Below, piece after piece: positions 1-10,618 of a stretch of 64,000 nucleotides of DNA. A program made the translations under genes and the position numbers. The notes under the pieces are model-generated. The model worked only from the letters and a program-made list of their open reading frames with translations. It had not been told where the DNA came from and made no database searches. Location: contig OX393562.1 of the NCBI GenBank assembly GCA_947652115.1, positions 25,680,503 through 25,744,502 of the forward strand. The letters are read 5' to 3'. The first letter of the stretch is position 1, and the number at the start of each line of letters is the position of its first letter. The stretch is from Blastomussa wellsi (lineage: Eukaryota > Cnidaria > Anthozoa > Scleractinia > Plerogyridae).

Positions 1-2460
1 GTGTTCTTGGGTTAAACGCCATATACGTAGTACACTTTTGAACATCTTTTATTCAGGAGACCTTTGTATGGTTGGAGGGATAGGCATCCCTCGACTCCAT
101 ACTAAACTCTCCTGTTTCAGGGATTTTTGAAGACCCACTGTTTACACTGTTTATAAGAACCTTTTTATAAGAACTTTGAGGCTGAAATTAACCAAAATTT
201 TAAGAACGTATTAAGAACATTCCCAAGGCTGACACTCGATTAAGAACGTTTTTATTTTGCTCACTATATATTAAAATGTTGTTTAAGGTGATTCAATGGT
301 TTTGCACTGTGCATCTCTCACTACGCATAACAAATTAGTGGCCATGAAAAGGAGTTTCTGTAGAATGATCATTAAATGGGGTCGATCGAAGAGTAAAAGT
401 TAATGAAATTGTCGGTAGGCACGTTTTCTGGCCAAGATGAGTCTTTGTAAAACGTATAAATTGGTAGTGTTAGTTGTTAAGTTCGACTTACCGAGGATGG
501 CTGTTAAACTCTTAATAAGCCACTACATTGGCATTTAAGCTCCCACACTATCATATAACGTCATAATTGCCGTATTTCGATAAAAATTCCGTATGACAGT
601 TTGAAAACTCGCCCCAGTCTTCGCTCAAAAATCGGAAAAATGCAGGTCGTGCGCACGTTCTGCAGCTCTATCGCGATAACGAGTACAGCGACCCCCATTT
701 TTTATTTCATTATTTTAATAATAATAGTATTTTCTTTCACTAAGAAAAATGTTGCCCGAAATCTATGGCCAGTTTTCTGGAAATTGAACTAAATTGCATG
801 GATTCAGCTTTAAAGGGCCGAACAGCGCATATCAAAAATAAGTCTATTTTGGAGCGTAAAGTAAAAACAAAGGTGTTCAAAGAAATTGTTTAGGTACATT
901 GGTGAATAAACAATAGAGCCAAGTCAAACGTTGTGGCATGCTGCAAACTTTAAGGAAAATATGGAGGTTGTTTTCTCGTTTTTGGTTATGCGCAGCTGTT
1001 GCCAGAGAAGCTTAAATAGCCATATTCGTCAGCACTGTCACGAGGAAACGAGCACGGTGACCCCCACTTTTTATTACGTTTTTATAATTTTCTTGGCTTG
1101 TTGCAAACATGTGCCCAGCTTTGCTGCATGTACTGCGTGTGCGTTTTGGCCACAAAATCTGGTAAATTTATGTCCCGTTGCAAACCTCTATGATCCTCTA
1201 TGTTCAATGCTTTTTCTAAAGCCAAATTTAGCCAGTGTTGGTTGGCGAGACATCTCGCACGTGTCATCAGAGCAAGTCGCGCAAGTATGTGCAAGCATTT
1301 ATTGAAATACTATACGTTTGCAACCTCAAATCGCAAAAAAATATATTAAAGAATGTTCAGCCTCAGCTCCAAAATTAGACGTTCTTATAAAAAAAAGAGT
1401 GCATTACAATTTGTAAGAACACAGGTGACAGAGATGAGCCACTGTGAGATGGGTTTGCGTCTATCACAGAGATCGACTACATACAAACATCCAGAAACAT
1501 CCGGCCTTTCTAATCTGTCCATTTCACTTATGTTTAATAGAGTCGGCAAATCGGCTAATCACATGCTAATTCAGAAGGTTCAAGGTCAGAACAATACAAT
1601 CCATGATCAAGTGCGGTGTTATGTAACAATTCACTGTTCAGTGCTGGCTTCTATGCTAGCCTAATATTATCTTCTGTGCTTTCATTGGCCGAAATTCGTT
1701 AAAAAATCAAAAGGGCTCTATAAGCCAAGTTGAGAACGTGATATGATTGTATTATGTGGTTTTAAGAAAGGTCCTATCCAAGACTAAAATTACAAAATAG
1801 GAAAAATTGAAAAAAACTACAAGAATTAGAGTGAAAAAAGATAAAACTGTTTAAATATAAACTGACATTAAAATTGATAAAGGCTACAACTGAGACAAGG
1901 AAAGATTGTGAGAGTTGAACTATTTAGCTGAGAAATATATTTGTTGAAGTTAGGGACAAGAGACCTTTAGGGGTCCTAGAAAGAAATTAAAGTCTTGACT
2001 CAAGCATTCGAAATAGGCCGTTTTTCGGATGTCACGTAAAAGTGCAATTTTTACTGCTTTTCATCAAAACAAAAATTTATCGCCATTAAACGATTTATCA
2101 TACCGATTTTAGTGAACCTGGGAAGTTTGACAGCAATCGGTTACAAATTCTCGGAAATATGAGAGCCAGAAAACGCCTGGAAATTTGTGAATGGATGTAC
2201 GTTTAGGATTTTTTTCACGTGGTGACAACAAAGTTTAGTAAGGTTTTAGTCCTGATTGGCATATGAAGCAATAAAAGCACGGGGCCGTTTATGGAACAGA
2301 AGCAAAGGACCACACCCATGCATGTTTATCCAATTTATTATTTAGGACTCTGCGCGCGCTCTGATTGGTCAAAAACCCATGTTTTGTCAGAGTATAAAAC
2401 ATAGAAAAAGCGTGTTTTATTGTTTTTCGTCAGCTTTACTCTAGTGAAAATTCGCAAGGG
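1..2460. other. No gene recognised (AT-rich intergenic)
   Basis: Only short unsupported ORFs. Two loosely related stretches near 640-730 and 975-1085 share a segment resembling cgacccccattttttat, so this is probably old repeat material. A CCAAT-like attggt and tataaaac sit near 2365-2400, ahead of the small ORF at 2461. Confidence 0.4.
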
Positions 2461-2682
2461 ATGGCGGCGAACATTTTCTATAAAGAAATTCCGGACAAAA
2501 TTCTGAGTCAAGCTGCAGAGATTGTCGAAGAAGCTTCCAAGTTCGAGATGAAAGTAGATGAAGCGAAATTAAATTGCTTCATTTTATCGATCGTGCGTGT
2601 TTTGGAGTTTTTACTCGCGGTGTATAAAATCTATATCATAAAGCAAATGAAGAAGCCTAAGCCATGTATTATACTGTCATAA
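2461..2682 (+). CDS. Small ORF of unknown nature (73 codons)
   Basis: The ORF starts MAANIFYKEIPDK and ends inside the left arm of a palindrome. A TATA-like tataaaac lies about 70 bases upstream. The C-terminal third is hydrophobic (LEFLLAVYKIYII). I recognise no family. Because its 3' end is the arm of a fold-back repeat, it may be part of a repeat rather than a gene. Confidence 0.15.
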   Translation: MAANIFYKEIPDKILSQAAEIVEEASKFEMKVDEAKLNCFILSIVRVLEFLLAVYKIYIIKQMKKPKPCIILS

Positions 2683-2764
2683 AACACTCCGGACATTTGA
2701 CAACACTCGTGTTCTCAAATGCCCGTCGTATTTTGTGACAGTGTAATACATGGCTTTGGCTTCT
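2651..2764. repeat. Palindromic fold-back element
   Basis: The left arm begins agaagcctaagccatgtatt and the right arm ends in its near-perfect reverse complement. The middle also pairs (acatttg with caaatgc), giving one long hairpin of about 114 bases. Confidence 0.8.
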
Positions 2765-2798
2765 TTATTTGTTAAACAGCGTTATGGTCTGTGCGCCT

Positions 2799-3602
2799 TA
2801 TAAGGTGGCCGAACACAGTTTTTGAAACCTATTTTGCATTTGCCTTTTATTCGAAAACCATTAAACTATAGGTCCTCAAAATTGGCATGACATCAGTTTA
2901 AAGGATAAACTTTCGAATTTTGATAGATGCGCTGACGTGTGCGCTGTTGCCATGGAAACGTGACTGGATGTAAACATCAATTTAAAATCGGGTTTTGTAT
3001 ATTTGCGGAAAATTCAGTCGTTAGATTTTCTCTATCATTTGCCCGAAACAAACTTATCACAATACCCACAAGTGGACACTATTCTAATGCAATTTTAACA
3101 GACCGATTTATAGCTATTCGTCCTTGTAAGATAACTCCATTATTTACAATTTCCTCTGTCAAATTTCAAAATGTTTGCAACAGCTATCTTTCTTGTTTTT
3201 TTAAGTATTTTCCTACCAAATTTGGTAAAATTCTAAAGAGCGGTTTTCGAGAAATACGCGTATTTCGGAAAGACTGGACCTAAAGAGTTCAATCTCAATT
3301 TTTAGACTAACTACCCATGCGCTGCATTTAAACGGGTTCTTACGGAATTCTTACGGTACTCACGATAGCACTAAAAACCTGCCAAATTTGACTTTTTCTG
3401 ACATACCATTCTACCAAGACCTAAGTTTACAACATACTATCATTTCAAGAAAAAAAATGCCTCATATAAAATCGCCTTGGAACAAAAACTCATCACTCTT
3501 TTGGCTCCATATTTCTTGTTGTGTTATCCTTGTGCGCGTGCTGCCTCGCGTCAGCACCAACGACTTCAGAGCGCGCGCGAAAACTGTGTTCAGCCACCTT
3601 AA
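2799..3602 (+). mobile_element. TTAA-type non-autonomous DNA element, copy 1
   Basis: The ends are inverted repeats: aaggtggccgaacacagttt on the left and aaactgtgttcagccacctt on the right, with TTAA at the right edge. A reverse-oriented copy lies at 43500-44217, sharing the interior (for example the segments around 2940-3060 and 3380-3500). No transposase is encoded, so it is a MITE-like passenger. Confidence 0.75.
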
Positions 3603-4371
3603 GTGGCTTCTGCATGGAGTGGAGAGAATGAAGGTAAGATGCGACGCCTTTGTATACTTTTCAGTTGTTTAATGGTCTAGATATTACAACAGTTGAGTTA
3701 GCATTTTTCTCGTGAATAATTCATCAAGGAGGTGTTGAACTCCGACCTTTTGAAACACTGCACAGCTTCCGAGTCGCACTTGCATAAAGCGTGTCGACAG
3801 TCACCATAAAACCAGTAGTAGCTTGCAGGTTCTGAAAAAGAAATTTGGATAGTATCTTATAAAGAAACAAAAATTTTACGTCCATCTAAAGGAGCCAAGT
3901 CACGATATTTTGAGTTATTTTTTGCGAAGAAACAAATTAATCTTAAAATATAGGAAACCAAAAACTAAGAGTTTACTAATGAACAAAAACAACAAAAATG
4001 ATGGTTATGGTGGAGAAGATTGTGTCGGATTACGAATGACGGCTAAATTTTTCAAAATGAACAAACCGTACCTCTTTAAACTTGTCAAATACTGTAGTAT
4101 CATTTTCCTTTCGCGCTATAACAGTTAAGACGACTCTTTATAATTACTCTAAAATTACCGTAGCGCACTCGTCAGCTATCCGGGGAGGGGGTACTTAAAG
4201 TTTGTTGTATGTATGGCTACTCCATGCGGTTCAAGGTGTTTTCATGAGCATGACAGAACGTATTTCAGTACCCCTGAGTCAGCTGCCCACACATGCTTTG
4301 AGATAAGAATAGGTTTATCGTTGGTGTCTAGCTTCCTGTTGAAACGTTGTCTTTGGTAACCGTAAAAGGTA

Positions 4372-4655
4372 AAGTCGGGTTAAACCGGCTGTCAAGCCAA
4401 AAGGATCATTAGTCCGGAGCTTATTCCTGTTTATGCAGCATTAAGCGACTAGAGTATTTCCACTCCCCTCTGGATGGGATGCTAGTCCATCGTAGGGTTA
4501 CCCCAGCATTAGATTCACCCGAGTGGAAAGACGCACTATTAGAATAAAGAGTCTAACCCAAGAAGACATGGGCCAGGGCTCAAATCCCGGCCCTGGACCG
4601 CCCGATCCAATCAGGAGTCCATCGCACTAACCATCTGGCCACCGCTCCAACCATT
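4372..4655 (-). mobile_element. tRNA-derived SINE (degraded)
   Basis: It lies in the last intron of PLA2 copy C. The minus strand carries a tRNA-like head near 4655, and the body matches the SINE at 13125-13428, including the segment tggatgggatgctagtccat. Several substitutions show it is older than that copy. Confidence 0.75.
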
Positions 4656-7237
4656 TTGTGCTAGCGTCCAGTTCTCTTGCGATACTTTTCCAGTCTCAAA
4701 TAGAGGTCTGTGCCAAGTCTAACTTTACCTTACCCCCTTTGAATTCCCTTGCATGCTTGCAGTTTATACCCACAATTCATACACTGGGCGGGGAGAAACA
4801 ATGTGAAACTCAAGGGTAAAATCCCCCTTCATGACAAGGACTCGAACCCAACGTTCTTATGACAAAGAAGCAAAATAAACAGCGCAAAGTCTTACCACAT
4901 CCATAACAGCCTATTCTGCTGTAAGGAATCGCGTAAATAGCCCAATCAAATGGGCAAGAGCCTGAGTTCTGTACTGCTGTGTAGCAGTCGTCGTGTATTT
5001 GGCAGCACCTAAATATCAATCCAAAGTGTTAGGGCCTTTAGTTAAGAAACAATAATGATATTAAATTAGGAGCGTGATATTATGTTTAGCTGTTCACTGG
5101 GTGATTATTTTGAGTAGGTTAGTTACATAAACAAATATGGTGAGGAGGAGGAGGGAATGGAAGAAAGAGCAAGCTGTAATATTCCTTTTTCAGACAAAGG
5201 ATTATACTAATGCTAGGAATTTTAGGGTATTATTTGGGAGTGATTTAATTCAAGAAACTAGTTTGTTGACACTTAAGTTATAATATGAAAGTTGCTCTCC
5301 TGCTCTCTCTCCCCACCCCCCACGGAACTGGTATTTTGCTTTATATCCAAACTAGCTTAACGTAGTTTGTTGGCGTTACTCTACTCGTTCCAGTGCTCGT
5401 TCGGTGTTTTTAATGGCCTATGCGGCCGCCTCGTTCTTAAGCTTACCTGTCCGTATCATCCACGGGTGTTCCTTCTCCACCCGTAGCCATTATAATCTAT
5501 TGGGTTTTTGTCAACTGCACACAAGATCATAAAACCAAAGTCCAATGCACTCCTTTTGGAAGATATTATAGGGGAATCTCTGATTTCTGCGAAAAGTTCA
5601 AGAATTACTATACATTTTACGAGACAACTGAATGAGGACAACAATGGAGAATCGGTACAATGGCAGAAGGTAAACAATCCCAACCCCAACCCCTCCCCCT
5701 TCACATACCCCCACCCTCGTCTCATTACAACAAAACGCATCAATTATAAAAAGAAAACACGAAGAGAAACTTTCTTCCCTGAAATTGCGACAGTGCCATG
5801 TCTCACGCCGCGGCCACGGCACGATCATACTAACAAACTACAAGACTCTTTATCTTTGGCTGTTAGGGAATTAATACCGTGGATAAATGTTTTCTGACAT
5901 AAAATATAACAGCGGCCTTTTTGAAGTGTCTAAAATAACCAGAAAAACGACATGGAATATAAAATAGCTCAAATACGCTCCTTCATGACGTCGTGTAGAA
6001 GGTGCGATGTAATTACAGCATGACTTGTTAGGCAGTTTACCTTGGGATATATGAGTCGTTTCCCAGTTCTGTTGGTAAAATAAAGGACAATAACATATTG
6101 AATATTAAGACTACTAAGTATATAGTTAAGTGAATACTAAGAGAGGGGTACAACACGCCCATGCATTGGCCTACAGGGGCGCATATAGGGGGAGGGTGCA
6201 GGGGGTGCGCACCCAACCCTGAGATGAAGATGAAGTGATAGAAACAAGAAACTGATAATGTCAAACCCTATAATCTCTTTAGTGGCACGATTTGAATAGG
6301 AAATCCAAGATAAATAACTAAATAATGTCTTTATTAATGTATCTATTTCAAATATAGCAGTGGGGAATCCCCGCTGCTAATTCCCAAAACAATAAACGAC
6401 GTTTAGCATAAAAAGTATTGCTATCTTTTCTAAGGATGATTAGCAATGGATGACAAGGATAAAAGTGGGTTTCGAAGATAAAGGCATAGTGAGTAGACCG
6501 GGTGGAAGAAAATTGAAAAAATGTCACTCTAATAAGGGCTTCTTTATATGGAGTAGAGTTGTCCCTTGTAGGAGCCGGTTGCCCAAACCCCCGAGCCATC
6601 TTTTACCGAGCGTAATATGAAAAAAAAAATAGTCCCTGCTTACCGAGTCAAAGTTAATCCTGCATAATCATTTATAACCTTCTTTCAATATTGAAATCTT
6701 CGTTTCTCCTTTTTCCTTCGAGTTCATCTATTTCATTTCAAAGAATTCTTTGCTGAGTTAAAAGTAGGGTTATGCCAACTGCATACGAGGAAAAGTTTAG
6801 TGGCTCGGCCCCCATGACGTCACCCTACTTTCAGGATCATCCTGTCTCCCGAGCCAACTTCGCGTTTACTCGTGTAAACGGTTCGCTGCTATTTATAAAG
6901 AAATGTATGAAAGTTCTATCGCCTGGGGTAGCTGAGGGACAACTCTCCTCCACATAAAGAGGCCCAACGTTATTAGAACACCAATCAGTAGCATGGTTCA
7001 TTTGGCCCACTAGAATTAAGTCTTCCAAAGAAACGGAATTAAGTTTTAGTTACTTCATTTTTAATTGAACAACCATCTAAAATATTTTAAAAGCACCAGT
7101 GATGTTTATTCACAAAGTTCGCGGCTCTACGTTATATGTCTTGGAAAGGTTCTGTCCGAAAACTTAAACTGACATTAATTATAAAAGGACCTTGAGACAC
7201 ACGCTGGGCAAATTTCTATTCATTTTTCTCTGAGTGT

Positions 7238-7244
7238 TAAATAC

Positions 7245-7303
<59 letters not shown>

Positions 7304-7568
7304 TTTATTTAAGTGTCAATGTATTTAGCACCACTGTGCTAATTGGGGACACTGTAAATACGTAAACAAATATTGTAAATGAAACAGAAAGTTCTTAAAA
7401 ATCCCAACTGACAGGAGGCAGACCAGTTGGCTATTTACAAAGCGTGGAGGAGTTGAATTCGGGACCGCCGAAGACAAATCCATTTTAGTGGCAGGGAGGA
7501 GGACTCGAACCCGGGACCACCTGATTACAAGTCCAGCGCCCTGACCACTAGGCCACGCTCGCCTCCTA
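7238..7568 (-). mobile_element. tRNA-derived SINE with (TAA)n tail
   Basis: On minus, the head near 7568 has an A-box-like tggcctagtggtcag and the B box ggttcgagtcc. The element ends in a run of about 20 TAA units at 7238-7302. It sits in intron 1 of PLA2 copy C. The cloverleaf arms do not pair properly, so this is not a working tRNA gene. Confidence 0.8.
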
Positions 7569-7869
7569 AGCCTTACTGATATGATATCATGTGCTTGTGT
7601 TTTTGGACTTGTCAGATTTTAATTATAAGTACTCCTGTTAGGCAAACTACATTTCTTTTACAGTACAGTCAGTTTAACTCGCTTGATGTTTCATTCGGGG
7701 CAACAGTTGAGTATTTTTGAAATGGGTAAAGGGAGGTTGAAAACAGAGAGGAAACTAATACGCTGAAGATTCAACCTAGGTATAGCTGCCCGAGGAGGGG
7801 GGGGTGGGGGGGGCTTCCATAAGAAACAATGTCGGGAATTTTATATTTAACCCCTAAAGGATATTAACC

Positions 7870-8140
7870 ATGCATAAATAAAATTTATATTTCTATAATG
7901 ATTTCCTGGCGTGCAACCCTGAACGAGAACTTGACGGCGAAAAATAGAAAAAAAGAGAATTTATATTGGGAAACTCGTTCAGTATTAATAATTTATACGA
8001 TAATTAACGATGACGCAAACCTATTTACAATGAACGGTTCTGGTGATGCAATCATAAAAATGAGAGCAATCTACAGAATTTATATTTCTATATTTCTTGG
8101 CCTGCAACCCTGAACGAGAACTTTACGGCGAAAAATATTG
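7870..8140. repeat. Direct-repeat pair within PLA2 C intron 1
   Basis: Two copies of a roughly 70-base unit (gcaaccctgaacgagaact followed by acggcgaaaaata) lie about 190 bases apart. The segment between them (taattaacgatg to ggttctggtgatgca) recurs near 60550-60605, so it belongs to a dispersed family. Confidence 0.65.
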
Positions 8141-8376
8141 GCGTTTTTGCCCAAACAACCCCCGCCCGGGAATAGTGATTTAATGTTCAAGGTGCACAGC
8201 AGTGTACTCACGGAATCGTGACGACTTGCAGCCATTGAAAGCTGAAAAACGAAGACTATGGAAACGATGAGTGTTGCAAAACGCTTCATCGTCTGAGGAA
8301 TCACTGAAGACTTGCTTGGTTCTCTTGTAGCGAAACTTTGATAATTTTTTATAACTTCTTGGCAAAACGTAAGACT

Positions 8377-8385
8377 CTTTATATA
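8377..8385 (-). promoter_or_regulatory. TATA box of PLA2 copy C
   Basis: The minus strand reads TATATAAAG about 90 bases upstream of the start codon at 8289. This is the usual distance for a TATA promoter with a short 5' leader. Confidence 0.5.
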
Positions 8386-8865
8386 GCATGCTCTGGGATT
8401 ACTACGTGATCGACTGGCTCAATGCCAATTAAATACATTCTCAAGCTGTTTGATTTCTGTAAAAAAAAGAAAATAGAGAGAGCTCCTCTTTCAAACGGGC
8501 TAAAGTGGTTTCATTTCCTTTCTTTAAGTGGCGTTTTAAGATTTCGAGAAATAAATTGAAAATGACTAAACATTGATAATACCTAAGTAGCATGTGTAGA
8601 GCTTTCAGTGTTCGATTTACTCATTTCAGCACCCACTTACAGTCCTGCTGATGTTTTCTCGTCTCGTAAGAACTAGACACAACAGCTTTTTGCGTGAATG
8701 CTACCGCGAAATCTTCGGTTTTAAACCCTCCGTGACAATAAAGAGCTTTTCTCTCGTCATGCCAAAAACAGTCACGGTGTATCTAGAACACACGAGGCAT
8801 GTCCACTTTGACATTGTAGTCACTGGACACTTGTGAATAGTCATCTTGCTTTGCATCGTATGTGG

Positions 8866-8906
8866 GAGGCGTGGTGGCTCAGTGGTTAGTGCGCTGGACG
8901 GTCCTG
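8866..8906 (+). mobile_element. SINE tRNA-like head fragment
   Basis: The segment ggcgtggtggctcagtggtt followed by agtgcgctggac matches the tRNA head of the local SINEs. The body is missing, so it is a truncated insertion. Confidence 0.6.
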
Positions 8907-9872
8907 GTTTTTCAGTAAAAATTTTGATCTCAGTAAACCATTTTTAGTACATTAACTGCTTCTTATTCTTTACCCCCTCGATACAAAATTAGAGTCAATA
9001 TTTGTTATTTCTTCTTTCTTTACCTGAAAATTTCAGTTAAATCTGATATCTCTATTTCGCTTAAGCTAACTCGGCAAAATGAAGTCAAATTATCGTATTT
9101 TGTATACTTTCTTTTTATATTTTTATTTTTTACATTTTTAATTGCAATTAAATAGCGCAAAGTTTAATGGTTGAACTCACATTAAAGGAACTTTGGATGG
9201 ATCTTTAAATAAAATGACTATTTCCCCACGAGAAATGAAGTTAAGGAAACTTCTTTGTTTGCATTGAAAGCCTTGAAACACATAACAAGTCAACCAACAA
9301 AGACAAGATATCCTTAAAATTGATTTATCTAAATTTCCTATAATTATAAAAAATGCATTTGGTTTTAAAGTTGTACCTTACAGACTTCTGTTATTAACTG
9401 CCTATAACTGTTTTTTGGCTTATCCTTTTCGACTGCAAACTAAGGCTCTTATCAGCTTACACGAGCGCAACTAATTTGTCAACAGCTCGGTTCAAATAAA
9501 GTCACACTTTATACTGCTGGAGATTTTTTTCAGTGAACCAGAGGATAAATCGTTAATTTGCTATTAACTCGTTACAACTTAAGGCAAAGTCTTAAAAGAG
9601 ATAGACGGTTTACATCCTTGTTGCCACCCAATTCAGATCATCATGTGATGATTCATTTGGGAGGCTTCAACTGTTCTGTTCGCACATGCTACCGTGCACT
9701 CAGTTGCCTGCGACAAATTGTACATTCAGGGGGGGGGGGGATTCCCTTACCCGGTCTTAACGGGGACATGCGGCCCAATAAGGTATGGTTTTCAGCGTTT
9801 TTGTCTTAAACGAGATATCGATTTTATCACTATTTGTCTCAAACAACTTATCTTTTATGGCCTAACGTCGTA

Positions 9873-10084
9873 CAGTGCGGACACTCGAACCGTGAACACT
9901 TGAACACCTTTTTTAAACATTTTTTTTTTTCATGATTATCCAATGAGAGTTCTTGATATAGACCAAAGGATTAGTGTTTTCAGCACCTAAAAACACTAAT
10001 TCTTCTGTTTGTATGAAGGACTAACACTGGATAATGATAAAAAAATGTGTAAAAAATGGCAAATGTTCACAGTTCGAGTGTCCT
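9873..10084. repeat. Fold-back repeat
   Basis: The left end (ggacactcgaaccgtgaaca) pairs with the right end (tgttcacagttcgagtgtcc). The pairing continues inward through poly-T/poly-A arms and attatcc/ggataat, and the centre pairs as attagtgttt/aaacactaat. Confidence 0.7.
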
Positions 10085-10508
10085 CACTGTAACAGGCTAA
10101 GGTTTGAGTGGCTGTGCCGCACCTCCCCACCCAAACATTTGTCGAGTACCCCCCACCCCCTGGGATTTAACCTCCCAAACGGATCATCACCGTGTTCTGA
10201 AATTGCCGGCAACTAGGATGTAAACGTGTTAGCTGAATCTGTCTGTTTTATTACAAGATGAATAACCGGCGCGTTTCTTCCTGTACGTGCTTTTGTCTCT
10301 TAAAGGACACTGCTCACCTACAGTCCTTGACATGCTCCACTCTTCGTTTAGTACGTGCACTTCAAAAGCTCTTGTTGTTCCATTTACCCACTTTAAAACA
10401 GTTCAATTATTTGTGATTTCAATCGCATGGTGTCCTTGCATCAGCTGGAGCAGATGATTTCGTCACACCAATGGCAATTTGACCGAGCCTTAAACCAACA
10501 AACATAGC

Positions 10509-10517
10509 TATAAAAAA
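10509..10517 (+). promoter_or_regulatory. TATA box of PLA2 copy A
   Basis: TATAAAAAA lies 110 bases upstream of the start codon at 10619. Confidence 0.45.
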
Positions 10518-10618
10518 TACGAAACAAGATTATGCAAACATCACATTCTCTGGATCGAGCCAGGTATACATGCACAGATTACCTTACTGGTAATTCAAGA
10601 AGCCTTTTAACTGAAGTC

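Larger units (their letters stand above)
3698..8289 (-). pseudogene. Secreted phospholipase A2, copy C, calcium loop disrupted
   Basis: Exons on minus: 8212-8289 (ATG, 26-codon signal peptide, phase 0), 6041-6068 (less certain), 5447-5586, 4896-5008, 3698-3831 (stop). The exon order and phases match the two neighbouring PLA2 genes. Exon 4 keeps the catalytic His-Asp motif CCQIHDDCY, and exon 5 keeps CKCD with the helix aspartate. Exon 3 starts as a normal PLA2 helix and reaches DYNGYG, but then about 11 bases of the calcium loop are missing. The exon is 140 nt against 151 nt in copy B, and the frame runs to a stop before the donor. Secreted PLA2 hydrolyses the sn-2 ester of phospholipids and needs that loop for calcium, so this copy should be inactive unless splicing avoids the lesion. 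A sequencing error is the main alternative. It lies divergent to copy A. Confidence 0.75.
8386..10508. other. Spacer between divergent PLA2 genes
   Basis: About 2.1 kb separates the two divergent promoters. It contains a 5' SINE head fragment, a run of G at about 9728-9740 and a fold-back repeat. No gene is recognised. Shared upstream control of copies A and C is possible, but nothing in the sequence demonstrates it. Confidence 0.45.

Noticed and set aside
5456..5897. Overlapping ORFs on both strands around PLA2 C exon 3
   Set aside because: The plus-strand 129-codon ORF is antisense to the PLA2 exon and has no domain.
7495..7568. tRNA gene on minus
   Set aside because: It has A and B boxes, but the stems do not pair and it continues into a SINE body with a (TAA)n tail.
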